A stretch of DNA of 64,000 bases from NCBI RefSeq assembly GCF_003314975.1, contig NZ_QNRF01000004.1:1-64000 (forward strand), read 5' to 3'. Each line of letters begins with the position of its first letter. Position 1 is the stretch's first letter. Source of the stretch: Marinomonas aquiplantarum (lineage in GTDB: Bacteria; Pseudomonadota; Gammaproteobacteria; Pseudomonadales; Marinomonadaceae). Shown in pieces: positions 47,806-57,355 of this stretch. The notes under the pieces were generated by a model that saw only the letters and a list, made by a program, of their open reading frames with translations, was not told the origin of the DNA and did not search any database. Both the position numbers and the translations under genes were made by a program.

Positions 47806-48273
47806 ATGGCAGAAGAGCAATCACCAGATCAAGAAGGAATGGACGAAAACTTGGCGGATGAGTGGGCAGCCGCAATGTCTGAAGCAGGTGAAACTGGCGA
47901 TTCGGATGAAGGTGCTGTGGATGATGAGTGGGCCGCCGCCATGAATGAGCAGGAGGCTGAACCTGTTAAATTGGAAACCTTGACGGCGCCAAATGTGCCG
48001 GAAGGTGGCATCGGGTCTGATCTAGACCTTATTATGGATATTCCAGTTGTATTGTCTATGGAGTTGGGTAATACGGACATTGCCATTCGTAATTTGATGC
48101 AACTCACACAGGGTTCGGTTGTCGAGTTAGATCGTTTTGCTGGTGAGCCATTAGACGTGTTGGTTAATGGTACTCTTATCGCTCATGGTGAAGTGGTTGT
48201 CGTGAATGATAAATACGGTATTCGCTTGACGGATGTTGTGAGTCCTTCCGAGCGTATTAAACGCCTTAAGTAA
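47806..48273 (+). CDS. fliN: Flagellar motor switch protein FliN
   Basis: C-ring protein with a SPOA domain at about residues 75-150 (IPVVLSMELGNTDIAIRNLM, NDKYGIRLTDVVSPSERIK). The acidic N-terminal part carries two copies of DEWAAAM (residues 18-24 and 40-46). 155 residues. One base separates it from fliM. Confidence 0.96.
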   Translation: MAEEQSPDQEGMDENLADEWAAAMSEAGETGDSDEGAVDDEWAAAMNEQEAEPVKLETLTAPNVPEGGIGSDLDLIMDIPVVLSMELGNTDIAIRNLMQLTQGSVVELDRFAGEPLDVLVNGTLIAHGEVVVVNDKYGIRLTDVVSPSERIKRLK

Positions 48274-48295
48274 GAAGCCTACTTTGATTTTATCA

Positions 48296-48700
48296 ATGTT
48301 CAATAAAGTGATACTGGCCAGTAGTGTCTTTCTGTATGCTGCTGGCGTTTCTGCATCTGGCGCGCAGGAAATGTCTGTCGCGTCATCTATGTGGAAAGTG
48401 GTTGCCTCTTTGGTGTTTATTATCGCTTTTATTCCTGCTTGTTTGTGGTTGGTGAAACGCTTTCAACTAACGCAGATGAAGCTAGGTCGTCAATCTGACA
48501 TTAAAATATTAAGTGTTCAGTCTCTCGGCGCAAAAGAAAAAATCATGCTGCTTGAAGTGGAGCATGAAAAAGTTCTGATTGGCGTAACGGGGCACACTAT
48601 TTCGCATCTTAAAAGTTTTCCTGTAAGGGGCACTTCCTTTACCAATGAGTTGGCTGACGCTCAACAGCAATCCGCATCGGCGGAGGATAAGGATAAATGA
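48296..48700 (+). CDS. fliO: Flagellar biosynthesis protein FliO
   Basis: Small membrane protein that helps assemble the FliP pore. A signal-like N-terminal segment ([17 protein letters not shown]), then helix [19 protein letters not shown] and the FliO core [20 protein letters not shown]. 134 residues from the ATG at 48296; a TTG at 48284 would add four. Overlaps fliP by four bases. Confidence 0.87.
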   Translation: MFNKVILASSVFLYAAGVSASGAQEMSVASSMWKVVASLVFIIAFIPACLWLVKRFQLTQMKLGRQSDIKILSVQSLGAKEKIMLLEVEHEKVLIGVTGHTISHLKSFPVRGTSFTNELADAQQQSASAEDKDK

Positions 48701-49437
48701 TTCGTCTGCTGTTTTTGTGTTTTTTGCTAGTCATGCCAAGTTTGTCTTGGGCTGAAGTGGGGTTGCCAGCCGTTAAGCTTGTAACCAATCCTGACGGCAG
48801 TCAGGAGTATTCGGTTTCCCTGCAAATTCTTTTCATCATGACAGCTTTGACGCTGTTGCCTGCTGCCTTAATGATGATGACCTCGTTTACTCGCATTGTG
48901 GTGGTGTTGGCAATTTTGCGTCAGGCAATTGGCTTGCAACAAACGCCGTCTAATCAGATTATGATTGGTATGGCTTTGTTTTTAACCTTATTCATCATGA
49001 CACCAACCTTGGATCGAGTGAATCAGGTGGCATTGCAGCCGTATTTGAATGAAGAAATGACATCGGTGCAAGCGGTTGAAGCCGCGTCAGGGCCAATTCG
49101 AGATTTTATGCTGGCGCAGACTCGAGAAGATGATATCAATCTTTTTGTGAAGTTGGCGGGTCGAGAAGGCACTATTGATTCGTTGGAAAGTTTGCCCTTT
49201 ACCATTCTGATGCCAGCTTTCGTGACTAGTGAGTTAAAGACTGCATTCCAAATTGGTTTTATGATTTTTATTCCCTTTTTAATCGTTGATATGGTGGTGG
49301 CCAGTGTCTTGATGGCTATGGGTATGATGATGTTGTCACCTATTATCATCTCCTTGCCATTCAAAATTATGCTCTTTGTCATGGTGGATGGTTGGGCTAT
49401 GATTATGGGGACATTAGCAGCGAGCTTTGGGATTTAG
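48697..49437 (+). CDS. fliP: Flagellar export pore protein FliP
   Basis: Core of the export gate. Signal peptide [19 protein letters not shown], then [20 protein letters not shown] and [14 protein letters not shown], both conserved in FliP. 246 residues, four or so membrane segments. fliQ begins three bases after its stop codon starts. Confidence 0.96.
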   Translation: MIRLLFLCFLLVMPSLSWAEVGLPAVKLVTNPDGSQEYSVSLQILFIMTALTLLPAALMMMTSFTRIVVVLAILRQAIGLQQTPSNQIMIGMALFLTLFIMTPTLDRVNQVALQPYLNEEMTSVQAVEAASGPIRDFMLAQTREDDINLFVKLAGREGTIDSLESLPFTILMPAFVTSELKTAFQIGFMIFIPFLIVDMVVASVLMAMGMMMLSPIIISLPFKIMLFVMVDGWAMIMGTLAASFGI

Positions 49438-49439
49438 TT

Positions 49440-49709
49440 ATGAACCCGCAAGTGGTATTGGATCTATACGGACAAGGGTTTTACCTTATTGTCTTGATTG
49501 TCGGTGTGGTGATGATGCCAAGTTTGCTGGTGGGTTTGATGGTGAGTGTGTTTCAAGCAGCAACACAAATAAATGAGCAGACCTTATCGTTTTTGCCAAG
49601 GTTAATCGTGACAATCTTAGTGATCATGCAGCTTGGGCCTTGGATTCTAACGAAGTTGATGGATTTCACCACCAATCTGTTTATTAATATCCCAATGATA
49701 ATCGGCTAA
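49440..49709 (+). CDS. fliQ: Flagellar export pore protein FliQ
   Basis: 89-residue two-helix protein of the export gate. MNPQVVLDLYGQGFYLIV and GLMVSVFQAATQINEQTL are family hallmarks. The ATG at 49440 fits; the frame extends 16 codons upstream inside fliP without similarity. Its stop overlaps the fliR start. Confidence 0.96.
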   Translation: MNPQVVLDLYGQGFYLIVLIVGVVMMPSLLVGLMVSVFQAATQINEQTLSFLPRLIVTILVIMQLGPWILTKLMDFTTNLFINIPMIIG

Positions 49710-50491
49710 TGCTTGAGCTTAATACCGAACAGCTACTCGAATTAACCATCAGTTTTCTATTGCCTTTTTTTCGTATCGGTGCCTTTTTTATGGCTTTGCC
49801 GCTCTTTGGGAGTCGCTTGGTCAGTCCTCCAGTTAGAATCTGCTTTGCCTTTATTGTGTCTATCATTATCACTCCTGTGATTAATGTGCCGCCCTACGAT
49901 CCTATTTCGCCTGGTTATATTTTATTGATTGCAGAGCAATTGGTAATTGGCTTTGTGCTTGGCTTTGTAGTCACAATTCTATTCCAGTTATTTTCATTGG
50001 CAGGTCAGTTGGCTGCTATGAAGGCGGGTTTGGGGTTTGCTATGTCGAATGATCCGGCCAACGGTATTTCGGTCGCCACATTGGGGCAGTATTACCTCTC
50101 GATGGTGGCGTTGGCGTTTCTGGGGACCAATGGTCATTTGGTGATGATTGAGTACTTGGCAGAAAGTTTTAACTATTGGCCAATTGGTGGTGGTTTTGAT
50201 AGCCAGCGATACTGGCAGCTAGTGCTGCTTGGTGGGTGGATGTTTGAGAAAGCTTTGTTGATTGTGTTGCCTTTGGCGATAGCGGTTCTTATTATTAACT
50301 TAGCATTTGGGGTAGTAGCAAAAGCGTCGCCTCAGTTAAATATCTTTGCGCTTGGTTTTCCGATTATCATGCTATTTTCCTTGTTTTTCTTTTGGATTAT
50401 GCTGGAAGAGTTTTTACGCATCTATACTCTATTCTTTGAAGAGATGACAAACTGGCTTAAGGTCACTTGGGGGATTCAGGTTAATGGCTGA
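49709..50491 (+). CDS. fliR: Flagellar export pore protein FliR
   Basis: Six-helix export gate protein, 260 residues. Start TAATG overlap with fliQ. Landmarks PFFRIGAFFMALPLFGSRLV, QLAAMKAGLGFAMSNDPANG and ASPQLNIFALGFPI. The flhB start overlaps its end by 8 bases. Confidence 0.95.
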   Translation: MLELNTEQLLELTISFLLPFFRIGAFFMALPLFGSRLVSPPVRICFAFIVSIIITPVINVPPYDPISPGYILLIAEQLVIGFVLGFVVTILFQLFSLAGQLAAMKAGLGFAMSNDPANGISVATLGQYYLSMVALAFLGTNGHLVMIEYLAESFNYWPIGGGFDSQRYWQLVLLGGWMFEKALLIVLPLAIAVLIINLAFGVVAKASPQLNIFALGFPIIMLFSLFFFWIMLEEFLRIYTLFFEEMTNWLKVTWGIQVNG

Positions 50492-51620
50492 GAACGAAGA
50501 CGGTAGTGAAAAAACGGAAAGTGCCAGTAGTAAGAAACTTCAAGATGCTCGCAATAAAGGTAATATTCCTCGTTCTAAAGATTTAAGTACGGCGCTCTTA
50601 TTGATTGTCGCTGCTGTCACCTTGTATGGCACTGGGACTTTGTTGGTGAGAGATCTGGCGCTCTTGTTTGATTTTAATTTCCTGGTCGATCGATCGGATT
50701 TGTTTGATCTCAATCGTATGGTCTTTCACCTTTATGAGTCTGTAGTGGCCATGATGGATTCCATGGTGTTGTTGATGTCTGTGCTCGCAGCGGCCGGTAT
50801 CATTGGCAGTATTGCCTTGGGAGGCCTGAATTTTTCATGGGAGCCTTTGATTCCCAAGCTGAGTAAAATGAACCCCATCGCTGGACTGAAGCGAATGTTT
50901 TCAGTGCAATCTCTCGTAGAGTTGTTAAAGGCCATTGCTAAAGTGGGTTTGGTGGCATTGATTTCAGTCTTGGTGGTGCTGCACTTTTTGCCAGAAACCA
51001 TTGGCTTGACCTTTCAAACCATCGAGCTGGCGATGGAGCACGGCATTGATATAATCATTTGGTCATTTATTTTTGTGACCTTGGCTTTGGTGTTTATTGC
51101 TGCGATTGATGTGCCTTTTCAGGTTTGGTCTCATAAAGAAAAATTGAAAATGACCAAGCAAGAAGTAAAGGATGAATTTAAGCAACAAGAAGGTGATCCT
51201 TTAGTACGAGGTCGAATTCGTCAATTACAGCGTCAGGCGGCGATGAGTCGAATGATGGCTGATGTGCCTGAGGCGGATGTCATTATTACCAACCCGACGC
51301 ATTTTTCAGTGGCGCTAAAATATGACCAAGTAAGTGGTGAGGCCCCTGTTTTGTTGGCTAAAGGTGGGGATTTTATTGCGTTGAAGATTCGGGAAGTGGG
51401 CAATCATTATGATATCCCTGTGATACAATCACCAGCATTGGCTCGTGCGGTTTATCATCATACGGAAATCGGTGAGGAAATACCGCAAGGTTTATTTAAG
51501 GTGGTAGCGCAATTGTTGGCGTACGTTTATCAGTTACGTAATGCTCGGACCGGTGCGCCAATGCCTGATGTTATGCCCAATTTAGATGTGCCTGATGAAT
51601 TTCAATGGGATGGTAATTGA
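50484..51620 (+). CDS. flhB: Flagellar export switch protein FlhB
   Basis: Four-helix membrane protein that switches export specificity when FliK signals hook completion. The self-cleavage site is NPTH in IITNPTHFSVALKYD. N-terminal DGSEKTESASSKKLQDARNK is typical. 378 residues. Confidence 0.96.
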   Translation: MAENEDGSEKTESASSKKLQDARNKGNIPRSKDLSTALLLIVAAVTLYGTGTLLVRDLALLFDFNFLVDRSDLFDLNRMVFHLYESVVAMMDSMVLLMSVLAAAGIIGSIALGGLNFSWEPLIPKLSKMNPIAGLKRMFSVQSLVELLKAIAKVGLVALISVLVVLHFLPETIGLTFQTIELAMEHGIDIIIWSFIFVTLALVFIAAIDVPFQVWSHKEKLKMTKQEVKDEFKQQEGDPLVRGRIRQLQRQAAMSRMMADVPEADVIITNPTHFSVALKYDQVSGEAPVLLAKGGDFIALKIREVGNHYDIPVIQSPALARAVYHHTEIGEEIPQGLFKVVAQLLAYVYQLRNARTGAPMPDVMPNLDVPDEFQWDGN

Positions 51621-51654
51621 TCATGTTTTTAATTTTAACTGCTAGGGATATTGT

Positions 51655-53772
51655 GTGAATTTCGACCGGAGCCGTGTTGCTGGACAAGTTCAGAGTATTT
51701 TTAGCGGGAACTTAGGAATACCTGTTTTATTGTTGTCGCTGCTGGCGATGATGATCCTGCCTATACCAGCGTTTTTGCTGGATGTGTTATTTACCTTCAA
51801 TATTGCTTTGGCCATCGTCGTACTGTTGGTGGCCATTTACTCAATGCGTCCCTTGGATTTTGCCGTGTTTCCAACGGTATTGTTGGTCTCTACTCTGATG
51901 CGTTTGGCCTTGAATGTCGCCTCTACTCGCGTGGTTTTGTTGAATGGTCATGAGGGTGGTGACGCGGCTGGTAAGGTGATCCAGGCGTTTGGTGAAGTTG
52001 TTATCGGCGGTAACTATGTCGTCGGCTTTGTGGTCTTCGCCATCTTGATGATTATTAACTTCGCGGTTGTCACTAAGGGTGCGGGTCGTATCTCGGAAGT
52101 GAGTGCGCGTTTTACCTTGGATGCGATGCCCGGCAAACAAATGGCCATTGATGCGGATTTGAATGCCGGCATGATTGATGCGGATCAAGCCAAGCAACGT
52201 CGTACTGAGATAGCATCTGAGGCCGAGTTCTATGGTTCTATGGATGGTGCCTCGAAATTTGTGAAAGGGGATGCGATTGCTGGCCTGTTGATTCTTGGGA
52301 TTAACATCATTGGTGGTTTGTCCATCGGTATGGCGCAGCATGATTTGTCTTTTACTGAGGCGATTGAGCGATACTCTTTATTGACCATTGGGGATGGCTT
52401 GGTCGCACAGCTACCTTCTCTTATGTTGTCTACTGCCGCGGCGATTATGGTTACCCGAGTCAATGAGACGGGGGACATGGGGTCGCAGGTTGTTAAGCAG
52501 ATGTTTGGCTCTTCCAAAGCCCTCTACATAGCGGCAGGCGTAATGACGATTATGGGTATTGTGCCTGGTATGCCGCATTTTGCCTTTCTTTCCTTGGCAG
52601 CTTGCTTAGGTGGGTTGGCGTATTTTATTGAGTATCGCAAGAAGCAAAAAGCCAAAGAAGGTCAAAAGCCGTCAACGTCTGCTTCAGGTGATGCGCCGGT
52701 GCCGGCTGAGGCAAAAGACTTGAGTTGGGATGATGTCGCCCCTGTCGATATGCTTGGTTTAGAGGTGGGTTATCGCTTGATTCCTTTGGTTGATAAAACG
52801 CAAGGTGGTGAGTTATTGGCGCGTATCAAAGGGGTACGCCGAAAATTGTCTCAAGATTTGGGTTTTTTGGTGCCAAGTGTGCACATCCGAGATAACTTAG
52901 ATCTGATGCCAAATGCTTATCGAGTGACCTTAATGGGGGTGAGCTTGGCGGAAGCGGAAGTGCACCCAGATAAAGATTTAGCGATCGATCCAGGTCAAGT
53001 GTTCGGCACTATTGAGGGGGTGCCTGGCAAGGATCCATCTTTTGGTTTGGATGCGGTTTGGATTGATCCAAAAAAACGGGATCAAGCGCAAACTTATGGT
53101 TATACCGTGGTGGATGTGAGTACAGTGGTGGCCACGCATGTAAACCAAATTATGCACAAGCACGCTTATGAGTTGATTGGTCATGATGAAGTTCAGCAAT
53201 TGCTTAGTTTGTTGAAGCAATACAATCCTAAGCTGGCAGAAGAGCTTGTGCCAAATACCGTGCCTCTGAGTGTATTGTTAAAAGTTTTACAGAACTTGCT
53301 GATTGAAGGTGTGCCACTGCGAGATATGCGAACCATTGCTGAGGCGATAATGGGGGTACAACCGAAAACTCAAGACCCTATGATATTAACCGCTGCTGTC
53401 CGAACGGCGCTGTCACGTTTGATTATTCAAACCTTGGCGGACGGTGTTGAAGAGATTCCAGTGTTAACCCTGGAGCCACAGTTGGAAAAAATGCTGATGC
53501 AAACGGTGCAGCAAAGTCAGCAGTCAGGCATCAAAAACGAAGAGGCACTTATTCTCGAACCGCAAATGGCGGAACAATTGCAAACCTCATTGCGTCAATC
53601 TGCTGAGCAACAAGAAGCGATGGGGAATACACCAATTCTTATTGTATCCGCTCCAATCAGACCGATGCTGGCTCGCTTTATGCGTTATGGTATGGTGAAT
53701 ATGGCTGTGTTGTCATATCAAGAAGTGCCTGATCATAAGCGCATCACTGTAGTTGGTGTAATTGGCCAATAA
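51655..53772 (+). CDS. flhA: Flagellar export apparatus protein FlhA
   Basis: Large export gate protein with eight membrane helices (about 1-330) and a cytoplasmic chaperone-docking domain. The FHIPEP-type region is MRPLDFAVFPTVLLVSTLMRL; DAMPGKQMAIDADLNAGMID is conserved. 705 residues. Start GTG at 51655 behind AGGGA. flhF follows after 101 bases. Confidence 0.97.
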   Translation: MNFDRSRVAGQVQSIFSGNLGIPVLLLSLLAMMILPIPAFLLDVLFTFNIALAIVVLLVAIYSMRPLDFAVFPTVLLVSTLMRLALNVASTRVVLLNGHEGGDAAGKVIQAFGEVVIGGNYVVGFVVFAILMIINFAVVTKGAGRISEVSARFTLDAMPGKQMAIDADLNAGMIDADQAKQRRTEIASEAEFYGSMDGASKFVKGDAIAGLLILGINIIGGLSIGMAQHDLSFTEAIERYSLLTIGDGLVAQLPSLMLSTAAAIMVTRVNETGDMGSQVVKQMFGSSKALYIAAGVMTIMGIVPGMPHFAFLSLAACLGGLAYFIEYRKKQKAKEGQKPSTSASGDAPVPAEAKDLSWDDVAPVDMLGLEVGYRLIPLVDKTQGGELLARIKGVRRKLSQDLGFLVPSVHIRDNLDLMPNAYRVTLMGVSLAEAEVHPDKDLAIDPGQVFGTIEGVPGKDPSFGLDAVWIDPKKRDQAQTYGYTVVDVSTVVATHVNQIMHKHAYELIGHDEVQQLLSLLKQYNPKLAEELVPNTVPLSVLLKVLQNLLIEGVPLRDMRTIAEAIMGVQPKTQDPMILTAAVRTALSRLIIQTLADGVEEIPVLTLEPQLEKMLMQTVQQSQQSGIKNEEALILEPQMAEQLQTSLRQSAEQQEAMGNTPILIVSAPIRPMLARFMRYGMVNMAVLSYQEVPDHKRITVVGVIGQ

Positions 53773-53873
53773 AGTTTGCCTATTAATGGTAAATATTGTG
53801 GCTATATTTATCTGAATCTTTCGGGTAAGCTATGGATTTGTAAGAAAAATAAGCTGGAAGGATTAGGTTATTC

Positions 53874-55277
53874 ATGCAAATTAGGCGGTTTCGAGCACCT
53901 GACATGCGGCAAGCGATACGGAAAGTCCGTGACGCCGTAGGTCCAGACGCAGTGATTTTATCAAATCAGCGTCTCCCGACAGGGGAAATAGAAATTGTAG
54001 CGGCTCTCGATTATGACGGCTCTATGCCGACGTCTATGACAAAGGGAGCGGCATCTACTCGCTCTGATTATTCTCGCCAAACCTCCGCGGATAATGCTTC
54101 CTCTAGACTTGATACAGCACAAGATCCAAGTGCGGATTATTTAGAGCGCATTGAGCGAGCGAAGCAACAAACTAATCCTGACGCTCATTCATCTCAGGCT
54201 CATTCAGCGCCGGTTGACTCAAGGTATGGGCAACCAACGGAATCATTATCAACACAGCCAACCTCTTCAAGTTCACCGCGTCACACTCAACCTAAATCGA
54301 CACAGTTTGATATGCCAGCGACAGCGGACGGTGAATTGCCAGAAGTGGAAGAGGCTTTGTCTATTCGCCATTCTGATAGTTCGAAACAACTCAAAGAAAT
54401 GGAAAAAGAGTTGCAAAGTGTTCGTGCTATGCTTGAAGAGCGACAAAAAGAAGATTCGTCAAATAAAGGTAAGCGTGATAGCTTGGAAATGAAGGCACGC
54501 CAGCAGCTAAAAGGCTTGGGTTTGTCTGATTTGGTGGCGTCACGTTTAATGGATGATATTGATCTAAAGGGCAGGGAAGACGATTGGAATCGTTTGTTGG
54601 CTCACTTGGCGGATTACATTCCTGTGCGTTCCAATGGCTCAGAATTAAGTGGCTGCATTGCTTTCATGGGACCAACTGGTGTTGGTAAAACGACTTCCAT
54701 TGGCAAAATTGCTGCTCAGCATGTGTTAAAGCATGGCTCAGACGGTGTGGTATTGATTACAACGGATACGTATCGTATTGCCGCTCATGAGCAATTACGT
54801 ACCTTCGGGCGCATTCTTAATGTGCCTGTTGAAGTAGTGAATGAGTATTCTGATTTAAATGAAGTATTGGCAAAATATGCTCATTATTCTTTAGTATTGG
54901 TTGATACGGCAGGTATGAACCCTCGTGACTCCAATCTAGAGCGTCAGTTGCTAATGATGAAACGGGCCCGAGCGGGCCTCAAAAAATTATTGGTTTTACC
55001 TTGTACGAGTCAAAGACAGGTGTTGAAAACCGTGGTTGATGTTTATTCGCAAGTTCAACTTGATGGTTGTGTGCTGAGTAAACTGGATGAATCAGCTTCT
55101 TTAGGAGAAGCGATAAGTGTGGTGATTGAAGAGGGTTTACCTGTAGTATATCTGGCAGATGGCCAGCGTATCCCAGATGATATTGAGCCAGCTCGAGCGC
55201 ATAATTTGATCAGCCGAGCGGTATACACAGCAGAACATTACAGCCAGCTCTTTGGGTCACTAAAGTATGGTAGTTAG
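53874..55277 (+). CDS. flhF: Flagellar polar-placement GTPase FlhF
   Basis: SRP-type GTPase that marks the flagellar pole. Basic N-terminal MQIRRFRAPDMRQAIRKVRD, variable acidic linker to about residue 190, then the GTPase domain with G1 GPTGVGKTTSIGKIA, DTYRIAAHEQL and LVDTAGM. 467 residues. In most polar flagellates FlhF works with FlhG/FleN, whose gene normally follows; here fliA follows. Confidence 0.95.
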   Translation: MQIRRFRAPDMRQAIRKVRDAVGPDAVILSNQRLPTGEIEIVAALDYDGSMPTSMTKGAASTRSDYSRQTSADNASSRLDTAQDPSADYLERIERAKQQTNPDAHSSQAHSAPVDSRYGQPTESLSTQPTSSSSPRHTQPKSTQFDMPATADGELPEVEEALSIRHSDSSKQLKEMEKELQSVRAMLEERQKEDSSNKGKRDSLEMKARQQLKGLGLSDLVASRLMDDIDLKGREDDWNRLLAHLADYIPVRSNGSELSGCIAFMGPTGVGKTTSIGKIAAQHVLKHGSDGVVLITTDTYRIAAHEQLRTFGRILNVPVEVVNEYSDLNEVLAKYAHYSLVLVDTAGMNPRDSNLERQLLMMKRARAGLKKLLVLPCTSQRQVLKTVVDVYSQVQLDGCVLSKLDESASLGEAISVVIEEGLPVVYLADGQRIPDDIEPARAHNLISRAVYTAEHYSQLFGSLKYGS

Positions 55278-55301
55278 TAAAATTATGTTATTTCTGAAAG
55301 C

Positions 55302-55339
55302 GTTGCGCCAAACTATGTAGTACAGTTTGATTGCGCAAC
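55302..55339 (+). other. Hairpin between flhF and fliA, at the usual place of fleN
   Basis: GTTGCGC and CAAACT (55302-55314) pair with AGTTTG and GCGCAAC (55324-55339), with an AT bulge and a 9-base loop. No T-tract follows. It fills much of the 96-base gap, so this could be a weak terminator, a processing site or a scar of gene loss. Confidence 0.5.
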
Positions 55340-55373
55340 TAACTTAACTGTAAAAGGTTGCTCAAACGATTTT

Positions 55374-56111
55374 ATGCAAACCAAGAGTGGATACAACACC
55401 TATTCAAAGAAGGCAACGCTATCGATTGATGCGATTGTTGAGCAGTATGGGTATTTGGTAAAGAAAATTGCCTATCATCTTTTAGCTCGTCTGCCGGATA
55501 GTGTGGATATAGATGATCTGACTCAAGCTGGCATGATGGGATTAATAGAAGCCTACAAGCGGTTTGAGTCAAGCAAAGGTGCCAGTTTTGAAACCTATGC
55601 CGGTATTCGTATTCGTGGTTCTATTATGGACGAAGTACGAAAGTCTGACTGGGCGCCGAGATCTGTTCGTCGCAATGGTCGAGCAGTAACAAACGCAATT
55701 AAAGAATTAGAAGCAAAGTTAGGAAGAGATGTATCCGATATGGAAGTGGCAGCCCATATGGGAATTGGAATGGATGAATATCATGAGATGTTACATTCAT
55801 CTATGTCCACGCAGTTATTTAGCTACGAAGAGATGCTAGATTCTGATACAAATAATTTCGATGGGGCGGAAACTGACAGTGAAAATGCCCCATATTCTTT
55901 GGTAGAAGAAAACGGTTTTCAAGGGCAATTAGCCTCTGAGATCGAAAATTTACCAGAGCGAGAAAAGTTGGTTTTATCTTTGTATTACAATGATGAGCTA
56001 AACTTAAAGGAAATTGGCGCTGTGTTAGGCGTTAGTGAGTCAAGAGTCAGTCAGATCCATAGCCAGGCGGCGATGAGATTACGATCAAGATTAAGCGATT
56101 GGCGAGATTAA
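55374..56111 (+). CDS. fliA: Flagellar sigma-28 factor FliA
   Basis: Sigma factor for late flagellar and chemotaxis genes. Region 2 YGYLVKKIAYHLLARLP, DLTQAGMMGLIEAYKRF and ETYAGIRIRGSIMDEVR, region 4 LNLKEIGAVLGVSESRVSQI. 245 residues. Normally held by FlgM, whose gene is not in the window. Directly precedes cheY. Confidence 0.96.
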   Translation: MQTKSGYNTYSKKATLSIDAIVEQYGYLVKKIAYHLLARLPDSVDIDDLTQAGMMGLIEAYKRFESSKGASFETYAGIRIRGSIMDEVRKSDWAPRSVRRNGRAVTNAIKELEAKLGRDVSDMEVAAHMGIGMDEYHEMLHSSMSTQLFSYEEMLDSDTNNFDGAETDSENAPYSLVEENGFQGQLASEIENLPEREKLVLSLYYNDELNLKEIGAVLGVSESRVSQIHSQAAMRLRSRLSDWRD

Positions 56112-56154
56112 ATTATGAGTTGTGGAAATATACCTTTGGGGTGTGGAGGTTGCA

Positions 56155-56547
56155 TTGGATAAAAACATGAAGATCCTGATTGTTGATGATTTCTCGACAA
56201 TGAGACGAATCATTAAAAACTTGTTACGGGATTTAGGGTTTACCAATACAGTTGAAGCGGATGATGGAACGACTGCGTTGCCTATACTTCAAGCTGGTAC
56301 GATCGATTTTTTGGTAACGGACTGGAACATGCCAGGAATGACTGGTATCGAGCTTTTAAGGGCTGTCCGTGCTGATGAAAAATTGAAAAGTATTCCTGTA
56401 TTGATGGTAACGGCGGAAGCCAAGCGTGACCAGATTATTGCCGCTGCTCAGGCAGGGGTAAATGGTTACGTTGTGAAGCCCTTCACCGCAGTAGCACTGA
56501 AAGAAAAAATTGAGAAGATATTCGAACGAATCGATGCTGCCAAATAG
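56155..56547 (+). CDS. cheY: Chemotaxis response regulator CheY
   Basis: Single-domain receiver that carries the signal from CheA to FliM. Phospho-acceptor Asp56 in [10 protein letters not shown], with acidic pocket VDDF and Thr/Lys in [10 protein letters not shown] and YVVKPFTA. The start is a TTG at 56155 with GGAGG five bases before it, giving [18 protein letters not shown], the same N-terminus as Vibrio CheY3; an ATG four codons later lacks spacing. 130 residues. Confidence 0.95.
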   Translation: MDKNMKILIVDDFSTMRRIIKNLLRDLGFTNTVEADDGTTALPILQAGTIDFLVTDWNMPGMTGIELLRAVRADEKLKSIPVLMVTAEAKRDQIIAAAQAGVNGYVVKPFTAVALKEKIEKIFERIDAAK

Positions 56548-56557
56548 GGATATTTAG

Positions 56558-57343
56558 ATGTCAAACGTATTGGGATCTGGACTAGTGGATTTTGAAAAAC
56601 AAGTAAAAGATGGCGCAGTGGAGCTTTTAAACCATATTGAAGTCGGTGATTTCAGTAGTGCGATTAAAATAATCCAGGAATTAAGTGAAGCTCGTCACAA
56701 TAGCTTTTATAACGAAGTTGGTTATCTGACGCGAAGTCTGCATGATGCTATTCGTGATTTTCAAATAGACTCGATGGACCTTGTGGTCGGTGAAGGGGCA
56801 GATTCTGCTACCAAAATCACTGATGCGTCTGACCGACTAAATTACGTCATCGAAACGACTAGTTCAGCGGCCAATAAAACCATGGATATGGTTGACAGCA
56901 GCGTGCCTGTGGCGAGTGAATTACAAACTCAGGCAAGAGAGCTACGCAAAGATTGGGGACGCTTAATACAGCGAGACCTCACTCCACAAGAATTTCGTGA
57001 TTTGTACAAAAGAATCGATGTGTTTCTTACCTATGCAGATGAAAGCGCAACCACTTTGCATTCTAATCTAAACACTATTCTTCTAGAGCAAGGCTACCAA
57101 GATTTAACTGGGCAGGTGATCTCTAGAGTGAATGAACTGATCCGAGATGTAGAAGAAAAACTTGTGCATCTGGTTGCTGTCGCTGGACGTGTTGACAGTA
57201 TCTCTGGCATTGAGCATCAAGAGAAAGAGTCTGAACAGGATGATACACGCGGTCATGGCCCGTCTATTAATAAACAAAACAACCCTGAAGTACTGAATAG
57301 TCAAGACGAAGTAGACGACTTGCTATCAAGTCTTGGTTTCTAG
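56558..57343 (+). CDS. cheZ: Chemotaxis protein phosphatase CheZ
   Basis: Removes phosphate from CheY. Long four-helix hairpin, with the catalytic segment LEQGYQDLTGQVISRVNEL containing the Gln needed for hydrolysis. The C-terminal CheY-binding tail is SQDEVDDLLSSLGF. 261 residues. Usual place between cheY and cheA. Confidence 0.95.
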   Translation: MSNVLGSGLVDFEKQVKDGAVELLNHIEVGDFSSAIKIIQELSEARHNSFYNEVGYLTRSLHDAIRDFQIDSMDLVVGEGADSATKITDASDRLNYVIETTSSAANKTMDMVDSSVPVASELQTQARELRKDWGRLIQRDLTPQEFRDLYKRIDVFLTYADESATTLHSNLNTILLEQGYQDLTGQVISRVNELIRDVEEKLVHLVAVAGRVDSISGIEHQEKESEQDDTRGHGPSINKQNNPEVLNSQDEVDDLLSSLGF

Positions 57344-57355
57344 AAGGAGCTGAGG

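Noticed and set aside
51841..52341. Minus-strand 166-residue open frame inside flhA
   Set aside because: His/Arg/Thr-rich shadow of flhA with no similarity or start signal.
53773..53873. Sigma-28 promoter before flhF
   Set aside because: No TAAA and GCCGATAA-like boxes at a proper distance.
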